Of a stretch of DNA of 64,000 nt, positions 43,049 to 51,770 are shown in pieces (the first letter of the stretch is position 1; the number at the start of each line of letters is the position of its first letter). The DNA is from Flavobacteriaceae bacterium CRH (GTDB taxonomy: Bacteria > Bacteroidota > Bacteroidia > Flavobacteriales > Flavobacteriaceae), in NCBI GenBank assembly GCA_001507425.1, contig LMAJ01000036.1, forward strand, positions 54,647 through 118,646, written 5' to 3'. A model generated the notes under the pieces. The model had not been told where the DNA came from. It made no database searches and worked only from the letters and a program-made list of their open reading frames with translations. The translations under genes and the position numbers were made by a program.

Positions 43049-44011
43049 ATGAAATTTAAGAATCGATTATTTTCTATAAGTTTACTGCTAATGGTTTACT
43101 GCTTAAATGCGCAAGTAAAACAGCACGGGCAACTCAGTGTTGTCGGAACTCAATTAGTAGATCAATATAAGCAACCAATTTCTTTAAGAGGAATGAGCTT
43201 TGGCTGGCATAGTATGTGGCCAAGATTTTATAATGAAAAAGCAGTTCGCTGGTTAAAAAAAGATTTTAATTGCAATATTGTTCGTGCTGCAATGGGCGTA
43301 GAGTTAGGAGAAATGTCTTATATGAAAGAGCCACAATTCTCAAAGCAACGAATCGAAGCAGTTATAAACGGCGCTATAAAAGCTGATATTTATGTAATTA
43401 TAGATTGGCACAGTCATAATGTTAATCTAAAAGAAGCCACGGAATTCTTTGCAGAAATGTCTAAAAAATATGCAAAATATCCCAATATTATATATGAAGT
43501 CTTTAATGAACCTGATTATGAGACTTGGCCAGAAGTAAAGGCTTACGCCGAAGAAGTAATTAAAGTCATTAGAGAAAATGATCCAGACAATATTATTTTG
43601 ATTGGCTCGCCGCATTGGGACCAGGATGTTGATCTTCCTGCAGCAGATCCTGTAAAAGGATATAATAATTTAATGTATACTATGCATTTTTATGCAGCAA
43701 CCCACCATAAAGAATTAAGGGACAGAACAGATAAAGCAATAGAAAGTGGTTTGCCCATTTTTATTTCTGAATCTGCAGGTATGGAAGCAACTGGAGACGG
43801 CCCTCTTGATTATAAATCATGGCAGGAATATATAGATTGGATGGAAGCCCGAAAACTAAGCTGGATAACATGGTCAGTTTCTGATAAAGACGAAACATGT
43901 TCTATTTTGAAAAAATCAGCGAAGTCAGAAGGAAAATGGAAAACAGAAGATTTAAAAGAATCTGGAATTAAAGTTCGGGAGTATTTAAGAAAATACAATT
44001 CAAGGAAATGA
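43049..44011 (+). CDS. GH5 endoglucanase/mannanase (subfamily 2-like)
   Basis: The protein has 320 residues with a signal peptide ending YCLNAQ. GH5_2-like features are GQLSVVGTQLVDQYKQPISL, LRGMSFGWHSMWP near 46, IIDWHSHNVN near 117, acid/base Glu154 in IYEVFNEPDYETW, HFYAATHH near 213 and nucleophile Glu241 in FISESAG. The family cuts internal beta-1,4-glucosidic bonds. In this locus it may attack glucose-containing stretches of glucomannan, working with GH26 and GH5_7. It is the last gene of the plus-strand arm, followed by a terminator. Confidence 0.92.
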   Translation: MKFKNRLFSISLLLMVYCLNAQVKQHGQLSVVGTQLVDQYKQPISLRGMSFGWHSMWPRFYNEKAVRWLKKDFNCNIVRAAMGVELGEMSYMKEPQFSKQRIEAVINGAIKADIYVIIDWHSHNVNLKEATEFFAEMSKKYAKYPNIIYEVFNEPDYETWPEVKAYAEEVIKVIRENDPDNIILIGSPHWDQDVDLPAADPVKGYNNLMYTMHFYAATHHKELRDRTDKAIESGLPIFISESAGMEATGDGPLDYKSWQEYIDWMEARKLSWITWSVSDKDETCSILKKSAKSEGKWKTEDLKESGIKVREYLRKYNSRK

Positions 44012-44033
44012 CTAATATGTTATTTTAGAAGTA

Positions 44034-44067
44034 AAGCCTGTTCATTTTTGAGCAGGCTTTTTATTTT
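44034..44067 (+). terminator. intrinsic terminator at end of mannan locus
   Basis: An 11-bp stem (AAGCCTGTTCA at 44034-44044 with TGAGCAGGCTT at 44049-44059, one G-T pair) closes a TTTT loop and is followed by a T-rich tail. Confidence 0.85.
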
Positions 44068-44564
44068 GCCTTCGGTTTTTGTAAATTTAATTTTGTAAGA
44101 ATTTAGATTAAAATATTATACTTGTTTTACTCGTTAGTATTATTAAGTTTTGCTTTTGTTTTATTTAAAAATAAATTTAACCCCTGTTTTTTATAGGGTA
44201 GTAAGTGAATTTTGTATTTTTTAAAGATGTTTTTTAGTTGTTTGTGCTTTGTTTTTTGTTGTTGACCCGTATTTTTAGGTTGTTTCTGATGTAAAACCGT
44301 TATTGAATTTTCAAAAACAAATCGTTATAAATGTCAAATAACGATTATTGTTAAAATAATTTTTGTAATCCATAATTCTCTCTCTAAAACATTAAAAAAA
44401 TAGATTTGCATTCTGTTACTCATACAAAAGTTAATAAATTCGCTAATGAAAATGAAGGGGTTTTAGAGGGAAAGAAGAGGTTTTAGAAGTGGCTTATAGT
44501 ATTACAATACATATATAAAGATTTAACTAACCAGAATCAATTATTAACTAAAACCAATTTAAAA
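44068..44564. other. gene-free AT-rich region before the beta-barrel gene
   Basis: About 500 bp without a credible ORF. It contains TTGTTAAAATAATTTTTG near 44350, which is one base off the TAnnTTTG form, so a promoter may lie here with a leader of about 200 nt. No repeat of the families seen elsewhere is present, which is unusual for gaps of this size in the window. Confidence 0.4.
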
Positions 44565-45656
44565 ATGAAAAAAGCTTTTCACATTTTAGCCGCAATGTTA
44601 ACCAGTTCTTTTGCTTTTGCACAAGACGAAACAGAAACAGCTACATCACCTGCAACGACCTGGGGAGGATCTGCAGATGCATATTATAAGTATGATTTTT
44701 CAAAACAAATGAATGGATTAACGAGCTTTACCAACTCACAAGATTCATTCGAATTAGGAATGGCTTCTGTACAGGCAAGTCACACGTTTGGCAAAGCCTC
44801 TGTTTTCGTCGATTTAGGATTCGGAAAAAGAGCAGGAGAATTTTCATATAATGAAACAACAGATAAAGATATTAACGCAAAATTTTTAATTAAACAATTA
44901 TATTTCACTTATCAAATTACTGATAAATTTAAAGTTGTCGCAGGTAGTTTTGGTACACATATAGGATACGAAGTATTAGATGCAGTAGGTAACAAAAACT
45001 ATAGTATGTCTTATGCGTTTTCATACGGGCCATTCTTTAATACTGGGGTAAAAGCACAATATACCTCAGGAAAATTTACGGCGATGTTTGGTATAACAAA
45101 CCCAACCGACTTTAAATCAGCAATGGATGCCGGTTCAAGTCAAAAAACGTACATAGGACAAGTTGGTTTTGTTGGAGAAACAGGAAGTGCATATTTAAAC
45201 GTTACAACAGGAAGTACTAATCCTACTCCGGGAAGTTTGGTTATTCCCTCTGACGAAAATAAAACACAATTTGATTTAACTGCTTCAAAAACAATAAGTG
45301 ATAGTTTTAGTCTTGGGTTGAACGCCACTTATGCTAAATCTAAAAATGATTTTGACAGTACGTTAGATGGAGAATGGTTTGCAGTAGTAGGATATGCTAA
45401 TTACGCATTCAAGCCAACTTTAAGCCTAGCGTACAGAATTGAATATTTTGATGCTAAAGATGCTTTAAATCTTGGAACTTTAAATGGTTCTAGTGTATTT
45501 GCAAATACTGTTTCGTTAAATTATAAAGTTGGAAAACTTACTATAATTCCCGAGTTAAGATACGATGCTGCATCAGAAGATATCTTTTTAGATAAAGATG
45601 CTGCTCCAACAGGAGGATCTTTCTTCGGATTAATTGCTACAACATACTCTTTTTAG
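44565..45656 (+). CDS. outer membrane beta-barrel porin-like protein
   Basis: The protein has 363 residues with a signal peptide ending SFAFAQ. The rest is rich in alternating aromatic strands (WGGSADAYYKYDFS, FVDLGFGKRAGEF, FLIKQLYFTYQITDKFKVVAG) and ends with a C-terminal aromatic, GLIATTYSF. It resembles the porin/OmpL-like barrel family of Bacteroidota. It may form a channel for small solutes. It is monocistronic, with a terminator 31 bp after its stop. The substrate is unknown. Confidence 0.82.
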   Translation: MKKAFHILAAMLTSSFAFAQDETETATSPATTWGGSADAYYKYDFSKQMNGLTSFTNSQDSFELGMASVQASHTFGKASVFVDLGFGKRAGEFSYNETTDKDINAKFLIKQLYFTYQITDKFKVVAGSFGTHIGYEVLDAVGNKNYSMSYAFSYGPFFNTGVKAQYTSGKFTAMFGITNPTDFKSAMDAGSSQKTYIGQVGFVGETGSAYLNVTTGSTNPTPGSLVIPSDENKTQFDLTASKTISDSFSLGLNATYAKSKNDFDSTLDGEWFAVVGYANYAFKPTLSLAYRIEYFDAKDALNLGTLNGSSVFANTVSLNYKVGKLTIIPELRYDAASEDIFLDKDAAPTGGSFFGLIATTYSF

Positions 45657-45687
45657 AGATAAAGATTGATATTTTTTTTTTTTTTGG

Positions 45688-45725
45688 AGCTGTCAATACA
45701 TACTAATGTTTTGGCAGCTTTTTTA
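45688..45725 (+). terminator. intrinsic terminator after the porin-like gene
   Basis: A 9-bp stem (AGCTGTCAA at 45688-45696 with TTGGCAGCT at 45711-45719, one G-T pair) is followed by six T residues. Confidence 0.8.
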
Positions 45726-45782
45726 TTTGATACAATTCTTTCGGAAGCCTGGAAACTTAATCAGTTCTCGATTAAGTTTTTT

Positions 45783-45890
45783 TTGCCACGAATGGCGCAA
45801 ATTTCCTCTAATTTTTTGCTATTTAATTCTGGTTTAATTTTGCATTTTGATTTGTACTAATTTGTGAAATTCATGAAAAAAAGTACATCA
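45783..45890. repeat. GCCACGAATGGCGCAAATTTC repeat fragment
   Basis: GCCACGAATGGCGCAAATTT at 45784-45803 faces AATTTGTGAAATTCATG near 45858-45875. Only partial pairing remains, as in a decayed inverted repeat. The 383-bp gap between convergent genes (45657-46039) holds this, two terminators, and no gene. Confidence 0.4.
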
Positions 45891-45982
45891 CATCAAAAAG
45901 AATAATAACCTTTAAATTCTTTGATCTGTAGTTATACTTTCTGTCATTCAAATAATATATCGCAACATCAAATACAAGAAAC

Positions 45983-46017
45983 AAAAAAACGCGTTCCTGA
46001 AAATTTAGAAACGCGTT
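45983..46017 (-). terminator. intrinsic terminator after the amidase gene
   Basis: On the minus strand AACGCGTT (complement of 46010-46017) pairs with AACGCGTT (complement of 45988-45995), with further pairing inside. It is followed by a run of seven T residues. It lies 22 bp past the amidase stop codon. Confidence 0.8.
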
Positions 46018-46039
46018 ATATATTTTGTTTAGATATTTT

Positions 46040-46945
46040 TTACTGAAGCTGTTTTTTATAAATAGAATAAATAGTATCTATTGTTTTTCGATCTAACACA
46101 GAAGTTGCGTCAGTTTGAATATAGTGTAATTTGAAAGCTTGAATTGCAGCCGAAAGATTCTTTGTATTGTAACCAATGATTCTCAAAGCAGTTTCAATTT
46201 TAAAATCAAAAGGAGCTTCTTCCAGAATTTCGTCCGGCCAGATTCCAAAACCTTTTTCAGCTAAAGTTTTCCATGGAAACAATGCACTCGGATCTTGTTT
46301 TCTTCCAGGGGCAATATCAGCATGTCCTAAAAAATTTTGAGTCGGAATATTGTAATCTTTTTTTAGTTTAGTCAAAAGAGCAACTAAGCTACTAATTTGA
46401 GCTTCTGTAAAAGGCTTAAAACCATTGTTGTCAAGTTCAATACCAATTGAGCTAGAGTTTAAATCAGTATTTTTTCCCCATGTTGATGCTCCGGCATGCC
46501 AGGCTCTTAAATAGTCATTTAGCATCTGAACGACCTTTCCATTTTCAGATATCACATAATGAGCGCTTACTTGTGTTTTGGTTTTTGTAAAAGTATTTAT
46601 CGTTTGCTGAATCGAGTCCTGAGCAGTATGGTGAATAATTACAAAGCTTGGTTTTCGTAAATTAAAATTTACAGTCCCAATCCATTCCGTATTAATGCCA
46701 TTTTGTAAAGCCGTAGATCCGGTTTTTGATAATGTATCCTTTATAATGCCTAATTGTTGTGCATAAGTTGTATCAATAACCAAAGGAGCAATACCAGGCA
46801 AGGGTTGGGCCTCTTTGCTTGTAATCTGGCCTTCAAGGGTTTTAAGTTGCTGGTCGTAAGCTTTTTCGGTGTTTTTATATGGATTTGTTGAGCAAGAAGT
46901 GATAATAATTGCTAAAATTAGATAACAAAGATGTCTTTTTGCCAT
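46040..46945 (-). CDS. N-acetylmuramoyl-L-alanine amidase (Amidase_2), lipoprotein
   Basis: The protein has 301 residues with a lipoprotein signal ending ITSC (Cys18). The Amidase_2 (AmpD-like) domain spans about residues 100-240: FVIIHHTAQDS gives the first Zn His, HYVISENGKVVQML and AWHAG follow, and GHADIAPGRKQDPSALFPW gives the second Zn His and Asp. A helical PG-binding-like tail ends the protein. It cleaves the amide bond between muramic acid and the stem peptide in the envelope. It lies 32 bp after the Gly-rich exported protein gene and may be co-transcribed with it. Confidence 0.9.
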   Translation of the reverse strand: MAKRHLCYLILAIIITSCSTNPYKNTEKAYDQQLKTLEGQITSKEAQPLPGIAPLVIDTTYAQQLGIIKDTLSKTGSTALQNGINTEWIGTVNFNLRKPSFVIIHHTAQDSIQQTINTFTKTKTQVSAHYVISENGKVVQMLNDYLRAWHAGASTWGKNTDLNSSSIGIELDNNGFKPFTEAQISSLVALLTKLKKDYNIPTQNFLGHADIAPGRKQDPSALFPWKTLAEKGFGIWPDEILEEAPFDFKIETALRIIGYNTKNLSAAIQAFKLHYIQTDATSVLDRKTIDTIYSIYKKQLQ

Positions 46946-46977
46946 GGTAATTATATTGTAAGGTTAAAGGGAAATAA

Positions 46978-47529
46978 CTATTCTTTAGTTGGTTCTGCTT
47001 CTGTGTTTTCTTTTGTTTCTTTAGACTCTTTTTCTTTTTTCTTTTTTGACTTCGATTTTTTTACCTCTTTAAAATTTTCCATAAAATAAGTATATTTATC
47101 AATCTGATCAGGGTTAAGAAACGCCTTTACCTTTTTAGTGGTACTTTCTCTTAAAGCTTTCATTTGCTCTGTTTTCTCATCCTGACTGCTGCTTTCATTT
47201 TTCAAAAGCACACCTTGTTCTCTCATGCTGTCGGCAAATACATTAGTAATTGCAATTGCCTGCAATTCGTCAAGATTTACTTCAGGTTTCATTTGTTCTA
47301 CAATTTTGGCTGCTATTTCTTCAGGAGGTACTTCTTTAGGCTTGCTTGTATTTCCTTGCGGTTCTGACATCATGCTTCTGTCCATTCCGCCGCCTCTTCC
47401 GCCGTAGCCGTTACCACCATAACCGCCACCGCCATAACCATTATTGTATCCGTTTCCATATTGAGCAGATGCAAAATTGAAACTTAGTAAGGTGAAAACT
47501 AAAATAAATAAAGATTGTATAGGTTTCAT
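46978..47529 (-). CDS. Gly-rich exported protein with charged tail
   Basis: The protein has 183 residues with a signal peptide ending NFASAQ. A Gly/Tyr/Asn-rich stretch follows (about residues 24-50, with GGGGYGGNGYGGRGGG). The helical middle, IAAKIVEQMKPEVNLDELQA to MKALRESTTKKVKAFLNPDQ, resembles Spy/CpxP-like periplasmic helical proteins. The C-terminal 30 residues are mostly Lys and Glu. The function is unknown. A chaperone-like or metal-stress role is possible by shape only. It lies between rimO and the amidase gene on the same strand. Confidence 0.75.
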   Translation of the reverse strand: MKPIQSLFILVFTLLSFNFASAQYGNGYNNGYGGGGYGGNGYGGRGGGMDRSMMSEPQGNTSKPKEVPPEEIAAKIVEQMKPEVNLDELQAIAITNVFADSMREQGVLLKNESSSQDEKTEQMKALRESTTKKVKAFLNPDQIDKYTYFMENFKEVKKSKSKKKKEKESKETKENTEAEPTKE

Positions 47530-47570
47530 AAAATGGTTTTATAAAAAGTTAGCAAATGTATAGCGTAAAT

Positions 47571-48884
47571 TTAAGCAGGTTCTCCGTATAAATCAAATTC
47601 TGTTGCTTCAATTATTCTTATATTAACAAATTCTCCTGTTTTTACGTAATGTTTTGATGCATCTATTAAGACTTCGTTATCAACATCAGGACTATCGAAC
47701 TCAGTTCTTCCCACAAAATGTGCTCCTTCTTTTCTGTCAATGATACATTTATAAACTTGTCCAACTTTTTCCTGATTCAAATCCCATGAAATTTGTGATT
47801 GCAACTCCATGATTTCATTTGCTCTTGCTTGTTTTACATCAGCAGGAACATCATCTTCTAATAAATATGCGTGAGTATTTTCTTCATGCGAGTAAGCAAA
47901 ACATCCCATTCTGTCAAATTTCATTTCCTGAACAAAATCTTTCAAAATTTCAAAATCTTCCTGAGTTTCTCCTGGATATCCAACAATTAAAGTAGTTCTA
48001 ATTGCCATTCCCGGAACAGCAGCGCGAAAATCTTTTAATAATTGAGTCGTTTTAGCCTGAGTTGTACCACGACGCATCGATTTCAAAATTGAATCTGAAA
48101 TGTGCTGCAACGGAATATCAATATAATTACAAATTTTCGGTTCACGTTTCATTAATTCCAAAACATCCATTGGGAAACCGGTAGGGTAGGCATAATGCAA
48201 ACGAATCCATTCAATACCTTCTACTTTGGCTAATTCTTCTAAAAGTTCAGCAAGATTTCTCTTTTTATAAATATCAAGGCCATAATAAGTTAGGTCTTGT
48301 GCAATTAAAATCAATTCTTTAACTCCATTTTTAGCTAAACCTTGAGCTTCCTTAACTAATTTTTCAATTGGCTGAGAAATATGTGAACCTCTCATTAAAG
48401 GTATAGCGCAAAAACTGCAAGGTCTGTCGCAGCCTTCGGCAATTTTTAAATAAGCGTAGTTTTTTGGTGTCGTTGTTAAACGCTCTCCTAATAATTCATG
48501 TTTATAATCGGCACCTAAAGCTTTCAATAGTTGAGGTAATTCTGTTGTACCAAAATACTGATCTACATTAGGAATTTCTTTTTCTAAATCTGGTCTGTAA
48601 CGTTCAGACAAACATCCTGTTACAAAAACCTTATCAACTAAGCCTTTTTCTTTTTTATCAGCGTACTCTAAAATCATGTTTACAGATTCTGCTTTTGCAT
48701 TATCAATAAAACCACAAGTGTTAATTACAATAATGTTTCCTTCCTCTGCTGCAGGCGCCTCATGTTGTACTTCTTTGCCATTGGCACGAAGCTGTCCCAT
48801 AAGCACTTCGCTGTCGTATACATTTTTTGAACACCCAAGAGTGATTACGTTAATTTTGTTCTTTTTTAAAGACTTGGTTCTCAT
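47571..48884 (-). CDS. rimO: ribosomal protein S12 methylthiotransferase RimO
   Basis: The protein has 437 residues. The N-terminal UPF0004 domain has Cys18 (TLGCSKN), Cys57 (NTCGF) and Cys91 (VTGC), which bind one iron-sulfur cluster. The radical SAM motif CDRPCSFCA gives Cys152, Cys156 and Cys159 for the second. A TRAM domain ends the protein (KHYVKTGEFVNIRIIEATEF). RimO methylthiolates an Asp of ribosomal protein S12. The start YDSEVLMGQL and length match RimO rather than MiaB. A TAnnTTTG box stands 20 bp before the ATG. Confidence 0.95.
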   Translation of the reverse strand: MRTKSLKKNKINVITLGCSKNVYDSEVLMGQLRANGKEVQHEAPAAEEGNIIVINTCGFIDNAKAESVNMILEYADKKEKGLVDKVFVTGCLSERYRPDLEKEIPNVDQYFGTTELPQLLKALGADYKHELLGERLTTTPKNYAYLKIAEGCDRPCSFCAIPLMRGSHISQPIEKLVKEAQGLAKNGVKELILIAQDLTYYGLDIYKKRNLAELLEELAKVEGIEWIRLHYAYPTGFPMDVLELMKREPKICNYIDIPLQHISDSILKSMRRGTTQAKTTQLLKDFRAAVPGMAIRTTLIVGYPGETQEDFEILKDFVQEMKFDRMGCFAYSHEENTHAYLLEDDVPADVKQARANEIMELQSQISWDLNQEKVGQVYKCIIDRKEGAHFVGRTEFDSPDVDNEVLIDASKHYVKTGEFVNIRIIEATEFDLYGEPA

Positions 48885-48903
48885 ACTTTTATAAATTGGA
48901 GTG

Positions 48904-48911
48904 CAAAATTA
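48904..48911 (-). promoter_or_regulatory. -7 box for rimO
   Basis: On the minus strand TAATTTTG (complement of 48904-48911) matches TAnnTTTG exactly, with a G-C after it. The nearest TTG lies only 12 bases upstream, so the -33 element is not convincing. The leader would be about 15 nt. Confidence 0.4.
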
Positions 48912-49046
48912 CACTTTTTTATTCAAACACCACTTGTTTCGGTTTCTTTTAGATGTTTTTTATGAAGCCAATTGCCCGAAACTTCTGAGGTTAGTTGTGT
49001 TTTTCTTTATAATATTAAAAAAAAATCGTGTTACTTCGAATTGAGC

Positions 49047-49079
49047 AAAAAAAATCCGTCAAGTAAAAAACCTGACGGA
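49047..49079 (-). terminator. intrinsic terminator after the FadL-like gene
   Basis: On the minus strand TCCGTCA (complement of 49073-49079) pairs with TGACGGA (complement of 49055-49061), followed by eight T residues. It is 28 bp past the stop codon of the FadL-like gene. Confidence 0.85.
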
Positions 49080-49106
49080 AATTCAAATTCATCTATTTTT
49101 CTTTAA

Positions 49107-50612
49107 TTACAATTCAAATAATACAGTCAAAGAAACATTATTAAGTTTCGATGTAATGTTTGCGCCATCAGTAAATCCTGTAGCAAAGAATCCCTGGTTT
49201 GATTTTCTTTCTAAATAAGAATAAGCTAAATCTACTTTAGTACCTCCGAAATTATATCCTAAACCTCCTGAATAACTATTTAAGTCGCCAATTGTAGTTT
49301 TATTTTTATAAGGGCTTCCTTCATAACGATATCCGCCTCTTAAACTCAAACGGTTTATCTTATATTCAGCGCCAACTCTTAATTCTCCATTATTGGTTAA
49401 TTGATTGCTAATGTCGTTATTTAGACCTCTAAACCCAGAGTCATTTGTTGGTTTGTATTTTGTATTTCCGTAATCTTTAATAGCATAATCAATACTAATC
49501 AAACCTGATTTTCCAAATACGTAAGCGGCGCTAAAGGTTACTTTTCCGGGAGTTTGTAATTTATATGCTTCATAAACATTTACAACGTTTGGATTAACTG
49601 TGTAATCAAATCCTTGTCCTCCGCTTGTGTCTGTAGATGTGTACAAACTTTGAGAAACTTCATCGTATAGTTCGTACCAGGTATTTGATTCGTATGCTAA
49701 ACCAAGTCTGAATGCTTCTGTTACTTTAGCAATGGCTCCAAGTTGAAAAGAAAATCCGTTACCATAAGTGTATGTGTCATTGTTAAAGCGTAAGCTGGAA
49801 ATTGTTTCTTGTGGTAATAACGGGTTGTTGTTGTCTTCATAAAAGCTACTTGATCTTCTATAGTCAGTAACGTGAACATTTAAATTTGCTCCAAAATATA
49901 TTTTGTCTTTATAAGATGTAGCAATGTTAAAGCTCAATTTGCTATTGTATCCGCTAGTATGTATTTCATTTTCCTGATAATAGTTTCCTCCGGCAGGTAC
50001 ATTAGAATTATATTGTGTGTTTTCAGGATCATTAGCATTAAAAGGAAGAATTACTTTTCCGTTAACGCCAAATGCAGCTTGTTGTTCATCATAAAATTGA
50101 TCCCTGTATGGAATTTGTGTTACATCTCCCAAAGGTATTCCGTTTGCATACGCTAAAAAATAATCATCAATAGAGTTTGTTGGATTGGTCCCAAATGAAA
50201 CAGTGTTGTTGTTGAAATTATTAGTGTTTTCGTATGTTGCTCCAATCGCTATTTTTTTCCAATTATTATTTGGGTTTCTGTCATGAAAAACAAAAACACC
50301 ACCAGCCTGATTTAAGATAAAAGAATTGTCTTTGTCGCTAGATTCACTTCCAAAATAATTAGAATTGTTTTTAATATTTTGATTGCTAAGAGTTAGTCCA
50401 ACTTGATTGTTAGAAAAAACCGCAGATCCAGCCGGGTTTACAGACATGGAAGATAAATCTCCGCCAACAGCTCCAAAAGCACCGCTCATTGCTCTAAATC
50501 TGGCAGTTCCTGTTAAGTTGTCTTGTGCATAGCGTACAGCGTCTGAAACTTCTTGAGAATGTGAGACGCTAAAAGTTAGTCCTGATATAAGTAGGAAGAA
50601 TATTTTTTTCAT
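49107..50612 (-). CDS. OmpP1/FadL family outer membrane protein
   Basis: The protein has 501 residues with a signal peptide ending SVSHSQ. The mature N-terminus ALRYAQDN-like segment (VSDAVRYAQDNLTGTARFRA) and MSGAFGAVGGDLSSMSVNPAGS are the OmpP1/FadL hallmark, with the NPAG element of the family. The rest is beta-barrel strands, and the protein ends VSLTVLFEL. FadL proteins carry hydrophobic compounds such as fatty acids across the outer membrane. The natural substrate here is unknown. The Tyr/Gly-rich lipoprotein gene lies 49 bp upstream on the same strand. Confidence 0.88.
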   Translation of the reverse strand: MKKIFFLLISGLTFSVSHSQEVSDAVRYAQDNLTGTARFRAMSGAFGAVGGDLSSMSVNPAGSAVFSNNQVGLTLSNQNIKNNSNYFGSESSDKDNSFILNQAGGVFVFHDRNPNNNWKKIAIGATYENTNNFNNNTVSFGTNPTNSIDDYFLAYANGIPLGDVTQIPYRDQFYDEQQAAFGVNGKVILPFNANDPENTQYNSNVPAGGNYYQENEIHTSGYNSKLSFNIATSYKDKIYFGANLNVHVTDYRRSSSFYEDNNNPLLPQETISSLRFNNDTYTYGNGFSFQLGAIAKVTEAFRLGLAYESNTWYELYDEVSQSLYTSTDTSGGQGFDYTVNPNVVNVYEAYKLQTPGKVTFSAAYVFGKSGLISIDYAIKDYGNTKYKPTNDSGFRGLNNDISNQLTNNGELRVGAEYKINRLSLRGGYRYEGSPYKNKTTIGDLNSYSGGLGYNFGGTKVDLAYSYLERKSNQGFFATGFTDGANITSKLNNVSLTVLFEL

Positions 50613-50661
50613 TGGGTTTAAGTTTTAGATGATTGTTTTGATGTTGAAAGGAGATGAAAAA

Positions 50662-51669
50662 TTATCTTCTTCCGCCTCCGCCACCGCCAGATCTGCCACC
50701 GCCTCCGCCGCCACCGGATGATCTCATACTTCCTCCGCCGCCTCCGCCGCCGTTATAAGAACGAGATGGACTTGGTGATGAATAACTTCTTGATGAATTG
50801 TTATTGCCACCATTGTTGTAGCTTCTTGTTGTAGTTGTGTTTCCTGATGATCTTCTGTTAGAATAATCATAACTACCATTATTATAGTTTTGAGCTGAAC
50901 TTCTTCTATTGGTAAAAGTAGGACTTGAGCTGTTATAGTTTCTTCCGTTTACAGAAGAACTTCTTCTGTAGTCAGAGTAGCCATTTTGTCTGTTTGTATA
51001 ACTGTTTCTATTGGTAGTGTAATTGCCTCTGCTAGTGTAGTTTCTACTTGCGTATCCTCTGTTGCTGTTGTAATAGTTTCTGTTTGAAGCATAATTTCTT
51101 CCGCCATAATATGCGGCAGATCCTCTTCTTCCGTAACTGTAAGAATAGTTGTTGTAGCCATATCCGTAACCGTAACCAGGATAGTATCCAGGGGACCCCC
51201 ATCCGTATCCGCCACCCCAATATCCAGGATAACCCCAAGCGTAACCAGGGTATCCCCAGTATCCGCCGTAACCATAATAAGGATATCCAAATCCGAATCC
51301 GATTGACCAGCTTGGATCAGAATAAACATTAACAGCTACATCAGAATTAGCACTTCCCCATGCAGGATAAGCATTGGTAGTGGCAACCTGCGTGCTGTCG
51401 TCTTCAGCATAATTACCATAAGAATCTACATCTGTAAAAATCTCAGTTGGCTGATTGTCATTCTGAAGTGATTTAAAATAATCCTTATATTGATTGTTTG
51501 CGTTTGTGGTATTATTTTGCGCATAAGTGTTTGGTGTATTACCATAAACCCCATCATTGTCATGATATGAAGCATTTTGGTAAGAACCACACGATGCTGC
51601 TAGAAAACTCACTAATCCAATTAAGTAGAAATGAGCTGAATTTTGGCGAAGAGAAATATAAGTTTTCAT
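50662..51669 (-). CDS. Tyr/Gly/Asn/Ser-rich lipoprotein
   Basis: The protein has 335 residues with a lipoprotein signal ending LAASC (Cys27). After a normal N-terminal region (to about residue 115), it becomes low complexity: a Trp/Tyr/Gly/Pro-rich block (GYWGYPGYAWGYPGYWGGG), then Asn/Tyr/Arg/Ser-rich repeats, and a C-terminal Gly7/Arg-Ser-Gly tail ending GGGGGGRR. This composition is like surface adhesins or aggregation-prone proteins. I know no catalytic domain. It is followed by the FadL-like gene. Confidence 0.78.
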   Translation of the reverse strand: MKTYISLRQNSAHFYLIGLVSFLAASCGSYQNASYHDNDGVYGNTPNTYAQNNTTNANNQYKDYFKSLQNDNQPTEIFTDVDSYGNYAEDDSTQVATTNAYPAWGSANSDVAVNVYSDPSWSIGFGFGYPYYGYGGYWGYPGYAWGYPGYWGGGYGWGSPGYYPGYGYGYGYNNYSYSYGRRGSAAYYGGRNYASNRNYYNSNRGYASRNYTSRGNYTTNRNSYTNRQNGYSDYRRSSSVNGRNYNSSSPTFTNRRSSAQNYNNGSYDYSNRRSSGNTTTTRSYNNGGNNNSSRSYSSPSPSRSYNGGGGGGGSMRSSGGGGGGGRSGGGGGGRR

Positions 51670-51770
51670 ATCTGTGGTGTTTTTTATTGTTGCACATTAC
51701 AAAAATAGTTAGTTTTGTGAAACTTTTAAGTTAAAATTATTAAAACAAAATTTGTGCCAAACTATTCAAT

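Noticed and set aside
50949..51332. overlapping ORFs within the Tyr/Gly-rich lipoprotein gene on both strands
   Set aside because: They arise from the repetitive GGN/TAY codons and mirror the repeat; only the lipoprotein frame has a signal sequence.
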